Origin: Lachnocurva sp029100405
GTDB lineage: Bacteria > Bacillota > Clostridia > Lachnospirales > Lachnospiraceae
DNA length: 27,387 nt
Direction: 5' to 3'
Assembly: GCA_046263755.1 (NCBI GenBank)
Contig: JBJYZC010000025.1
Span: forward strand, 1-27,387
Below the pieces are notes generated by a model, which was not told where the DNA came from, did not search any database, and worked only from the letters and a program-made list of their open reading frames with translations. Positions within the stretch are counted from its first letter, which is position 1; every line of letters begins with the position of its first letter. Shown here one piece after another: positions 24,338 through 27,387 of the stretch. The position numbers and the translations under genes were made by a program.

Positions 24338-25627
24338 ATGAAGACTGTAAAAATCGGAATGCTTGGCATTGGAAATATAGGCCGTGGAACATATATGACC
24401 TTAGAGACGAATCGCCATAAAATCGAAGAAGCGACGGATCTCGATCTGCAGATCGTAAAGATCTTGAATCGTCATCCGGAAAAGGACCGCGGCATTGATA
24501 TTCCCAAGGAAAAATATGTGACAGATATCCGGGATATCCTGGATGATCCTGAGATCCAGATCGTGATTGAACTGATCGGCGGTGTAGAACCGGCAACAAC
24601 CTATATGGCAGAAGCCCTAAAAGCCGGAAAGCATGTTGTCACAGCCAACAAGGCTGCCATTGCAAAGAATGGTAAGATGCTGCAGGAACTGGCTACCGAG
24701 AAACAATTAATGCTTCGTTTTGAAGCCAGTGTTGCCGGCGGTATTCCGATTTTGAATGCTATTACAAGTGCTTTGATCTGTAACGAATTTTCTTCCGTTC
24801 AAGGCATATTGAATGGAACCACGAACTATATTCTGACCCGGATGACCGAAGACGGCGCATCTTATGAAGACGTATTAAAAGATGCTCAGGCCAAGGGCTT
24901 TGCCGAGGCGGATCCGACAGCAGATGTCGAGGGTATCGATGCCGCAAATAAGCTGTCGATTTTGATCTCTCTGCTATTCGGTATCGGGGTAGCACCGGAT
25001 GAGATCCCGACCCGGGGTATTTCGGATGTCAGCAGTAAGGATATCAATTTTGCCCGGGAATTCGGCTATACCATCAAGCTTCTGGCTTCTGCAGAGAGAA
25101 GAGATGGTGCACTGACCTGCAATGTAGAGCCTTCTCTCGTGCCGATGGATCATCCCCTGGCAAATGTGAATAATGAATTCAATGCGGTCTACATTACCGG
25201 AAATGCAGTAGACAACCTGATGTTCTACGGACGTGGAGCCGGCCCCTTCCCGACCGGAAGTGCGGTCATCGGTGATGTGATTGGCGAAGCAAGAAAGATC
25301 GAGAAGGGCGCGGCCTATGATCTGACCCCGCATCTTCGCTATGATGCGGCTCTGGATTTTTTGGGGGAGGGACGGAATCCTTATTATATCCGCCTGAGCG
25401 CGGAGGACCGCCCCGGTGTGCTGGGACAGATCGCATCGACACTCGGCACTTATGAAATCAGTATCAAAACCATGACGCAGCAGACCGACCGGGAAGAGGA
25501 CGGTATCGTATCGATCATTATTATTGTGCATGATGTGGAGCGCAATATCCTGGAAACTGCTATGGAAGTCCTGATGAAGAATCATTCGGTAAAAAATATT
25601 GACAATGTACTCCGTGTCTTGGAATAA
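24338..25627 (+). CDS. hom: Homoserine dehydrogenase
   Basis: 429 residues from the ATG at 24338, with GTGAGGA as ribosome site; a GTG 12 nt upstream is less likely. An N-terminal Rossmann fold carries G10-I-G12-N-I-G15. The catalytic domain includes TANKAAIAKNG, ASVAGGIPI, and the family signature GILNGTTNYILTRM. Later segments include AEADPTADVEGIDAANKLSIL. A C-terminal ACT domain (about 348-425, YYIRLSAEDRPGVLGQIA) typically allows feedback inhibition by threonine. The enzyme reduces aspartate semialdehyde to homoserine with NAD(P)H, at the branch to threonine and methionine. The next gene starts immediately after its stop codon (TAA-ATG). Confidence 0.96.
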   Translation: MKTVKIGMLGIGNIGRGTYMTLETNRHKIEEATDLDLQIVKILNRHPEKDRGIDIPKEKYVTDIRDILDDPEIQIVIELIGGVEPATTYMAEALKAGKHVVTANKAAIAKNGKMLQELATEKQLMLRFEASVAGGIPILNAITSALICNEFSSVQGILNGTTNYILTRMTEDGASYEDVLKDAQAKGFAEADPTADVEGIDAANKLSILISLLFGIGVAPDEIPTRGISDVSSKDINFAREFGYTIKLLASAERRDGALTCNVEPSLVPMDHPLANVNNEFNAVYITGNAVDNLMFYGRGAGPFPTGSAVIGDVIGEARKIEKGAAYDLTPHLRYDAALDFLGEGRNPYYIRLSAEDRPGVLGQIASTLGTYEISIKTMTQQTDREEDGIVSIIIIVHDVERNILETAMEVLMKNHSVKNIDNVLRVLE

Positions 25628-26380
25628 ATGCCCATGAATTTGAATCTTTTAACCTTAAGAAAACATACTCTGGAGCCGGTTGCCTGGGACCAGGGGAAAG
25701 CAGCCGTTTTGATTCCGCTTCTGCATGATACGCAGGTTCCGAAGGAGCTGAAATACCAGGAGTCTAAGGACGACCCGGACGAGACCTTCCATCTCCATCG
25801 GGAGAATGCTTACGCCGGCTTTGCCCAGCTTCTTCAGAAATCGGCTGACGATGACCATTCGACCGGCTACAATTTGCTTTTTGAAGTACGTTCGGAAAAT
25901 ATAAAACAAGGCGGGGATATCTGTTTTCCGGGCGGTCATGTGGAAGAGGGCGAGAGTCCGGAAGATGCGGCATGCCGCGAAACGGAAGAGGAATTGGAGT
26001 TAAACCGGGTCAATGGACATAAGATCTGTATGATCTGCCCTATGCATGTCTTGCAGGGTCCCGGCGGGATCCAGGTAACTTCTTTTCTTGGAGAGCTGCA
26101 GAACTATCAGGGAAGTTTCTCAAAAGATGAGATCTCCCGGGTCTTTGTTCTTCCCCTGGATTGGTTTCTGGAGCATGAGCCGGTGGTAGCAGGTGTGACC
26201 GCAAAGACCAGCCCGGATTTGGACTTTCCTTTCGATAAGATTCCGGGTGGCAGGGATCTGAAGTGGCGCGATGTGCATCGGCCGGTTTATTTCTATGATA
26301 CGCCGGAGGGCCTGATCTGGGGCCTGACAGCGGAGATCATCTGGAATCTCATGGAGGTCATTCGGCCCCGGCTGAAATAA
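25628..26380 (+). CDS. Nudix hydrolase, CoA-pyrophosphatase (NudL) like
   Basis: 250 residues. The Nudix box runs G103-x5-E109-x7-R117-E-T-x-E-E122, with Glu-Leu replacing the usual Gly-hydrophobic end. Immediately upstream, LLFEVRSENIKQGGDICFPGG fits the CoA-pyrophosphatase subgroup, which cleaves CoA and its oxidised form to 3',5'-ADP and phosphopantetheine. A 30-residue N-terminal extension and an Asp/His-rich insert (about 45-80) are longer than in typical members. The start abuts the hom stop codon, so it is translationally coupled; an ATG two codons later is an alternative. The link with homoserine synthesis has no obvious rationale. Substrate is inferred. Confidence 0.85.
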   Translation: MPMNLNLLTLRKHTLEPVAWDQGKAAVLIPLLHDTQVPKELKYQESKDDPDETFHLHRENAYAGFAQLLQKSADDDHSTGYNLLFEVRSENIKQGGDICFPGGHVEEGESPEDAACRETEEELELNRVNGHKICMICPMHVLQGPGGIQVTSFLGELQNYQGSFSKDEISRVFVLPLDWFLEHEPVVAGVTAKTSPDLDFPFDKIPGGRDLKWRDVHRPVYFYDTPEGLIWGLTAEIIWNLMEVIRPRLK

Positions 26381-26386
26381 GGAAAT

Positions 26387-26465
26387 CGGGTCGGCCTGTA
26401 ACGGCCCTAGGCATCGAATTACTCGGAGAGCCTGTGCCCTTCAACGGTCGCTGACATAGGACCCG
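26387..26465. other. Multi-stem structure in the convergent spacer
   Basis: CGGGTC (26387-26392) can pair with GACCCG (26460-26465), closing a loop that contains GGCC-TGTAAC-GGCC (26393-26406) and AGGC (26409-26412)/GCCT (26430-26433). There is no T-run. It may be a bidirectional transcription block or a chance structure. No other feature was found in the 90-nt gap. Confidence 0.3.
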
Positions 26466-26470
26466 TCTTA

Positions 26471-27202
26471 TCACTTTCCCAAAATCACATCCACCATCTC
26501 ATCCGGTCGGTCTACAATGACTCTGGAACCGAGGTTCTCCAGGAATTTCCTGCTCCGGAAGCCCCAGGTCACCGAAATGCAGTCGAGGCCGGAATTTTTT
26601 GCTGTTCGAAAATCGATCTCCGTGTCTCCAATATAGACCGCATCGGAAGGATCGATATTTAGTGCTTTCAGGGACTGAAGCGTCATATCCGGAGCCGGTT
26701 TCCGCCGGGTCCCTTCCTTTTCACCCAAAGCGAAATCAAAGACACCCGGGAAATCAGAGGAAACCAGGCTCTGAACGGCAGGATCCGGTTTATTGGATAC
26801 GACCGCGCAAGGAATACCGGCGGCGCGGAGTTTCTGAATGGATTCCGGAATGCCGGCATAAGGACCGGTCTTATCAGCGCAATGTGCTTCATAATAGGGT
26901 TTATAGATGGCCTGAATGCGGTTCACTTCATTTTCATCAATGCCATCCACCTTATCATGACCGGTTGTGCCAATCAGCAGGAGATCCTGTTCGGCCATCC
27001 CATTTTCAATCGCCAGGGCTCTCTGAATGGCAACATGTACGGCGCTTCCGAAACAAAGAGCAGTTTGCTGCCGATCCAGGCGAATCTTATGCCCGCCTTC
27101 CTGCATGGCATAGTTTAAGGCATCCTTCAGATCCTCCAGGGTATCGAGAACTGTTCCATCCATGTCGAAAATCGCGGCCTTGTAGCGGGGGTGACGATCC
27201 AT
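26471..27202 (-). CDS. HAD-superfamily phosphatase, phosphoglycolate phosphatase-like
   Basis: 243 residues from the ATG at 27202 (MDRHPRYKAAIFDMDGT), preceded by AAGGAAAGG; the frame extends to an ATG at 27259 with a low-complexity Asn/Lys/Gln start and no ribosome site. Motifs are complete: FDMDGTVLDT with nucleophile and acid aspartates, VVSNK, RRKPAPD with the lysine, and IGDTEIDFRTAKNSG. The helical cap between motifs I and II resembles Gph/PpaX-type enzymes. It would dephosphorylate a small metabolite such as phosphoglycolate or pyrophosphate; the substrate is not determinable. Stands alone on its strand. The last 128 bases of the window probably hold the start signals of a further plus-strand gene (GGAG at the very end). 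Confidence 0.88.
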   Translation of the reverse strand: MDRHPRYKAAIFDMDGTVLDTLEDLKDALNYAMQEGGHKIRLDRQQTALCFGSAVHVAIQRALAIENGMAEQDLLLIGTTGHDKVDGIDENEVNRIQAIYKPYYEAHCADKTGPYAGIPESIQKLRAAGIPCAVVSNKPDPAVQSLVSSDFPGVFDFALGEKEGTRRKPAPDMTLQSLKALNIDPSDAVYIGDTEIDFRTAKNSGLDCISVTWGFRSRKFLENLGSRVIVDRPDEMVDVILGK

Positions 27203-27387
27203 TTCTGTCTGCCTTTCCTTATTATTTTTATTGCTATCTGTTTGATTTTGAATCTTCATTTTTTTCTTGTATGATGATTTCAGAAGCTAAATCAACATTT
27301 TCCTTTCTTTTTGATTCTGTGGTTCAATACATTCAGATACTGTGGGACTTTTGATTTTTTTCTGTAGCTTAGACTACTTTATAGGAG

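Overview
The window is about 27.4 kb of bacterial chromosome with moderate GC content. It looks like a Gram-positive fermentative member of the Clostridia, most plausibly Lachnospiraceae. The grounds are a sortase-anchored isopeptide-type surface protein, an ECF folate transporter under a tetrahydrofolate (THF) riboswitch, a Rex-like operator at acetate kinase, strong AGGAGG-type ribosome sites, and a very large hybrid cyclic-di-GMP protein. The genus cannot be fixed from this sequence alone. I see no tRNA, rRNA, phage, transposase or CRISPR array; apart from the surface protein and repeat-rich spacers, the content is mostly housekeeping.

Layout. 1-2699 (+): 3' part of a wall-anchored, pilin-like adhesin, followed by a terminator and a 424-bp gene-free stretch of short repeats and hairpins. 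3124-7992 (+): a 1622-residue GAF/GGDEF/EAL/PAS/GAF/GGDEF protein. 8002-9067 (-): a THF-riboswitch-controlled operon of folT and an unknown 90-residue gene. 9183-11455 (-): an unknown 266-residue protein behind a MATE exporter. 11621-12274 (+): an sce7726-type nuclease-fold protein, followed by a possible small RNA. 12646-14758 (+): ribokinase-family kinase and an HPP-like membrane protein. 14819-15790 (-) and 15948-19649 (+): a divergent pair, a cation-diffusion-facilitator (CDF) transporter and a giant ABC ATPase/FtsX-type permease. 19654-20880 (-): acetate kinase. 21195-22229 (-): M42 aminopeptidase. 22230-22900: a spacer holding a nested palindrome built from 71-bp modules. 22901-24091 (+): a second CDF transporter, probably for manganese. 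24338-26380 (+): homoserine dehydrogenase and a Nudix hydrolase with abutting stop and start codons. 26471-27202 (-): HAD phosphatase.

How the parts work together. Most genes are single units or two-gene operons with readable control signals. FolT imports folate and is shut off by reduced folate. AckA makes ATP from acetyl phosphate, probably tuned to NADH through Rex. The two CDF exporters differ in their metal-site residues. Convergent neighbours are packed tightly (9 nt at 7992/8002, 4 nt at 19649/19654), while several spacers contain short perfect tandem repeats of 11-14 bp, which looks like a recurring habit of this genome.

The most interesting items are the 71-bp-phased nested palindrome (22329-22661), the riboswitch with a visible Shine-Dalgarno-sequestering platform and its uncharacterised partner gene, the small-RNA candidate with a C-rich loop (12312-12418), and the triple-GGDEF/EAL protein.
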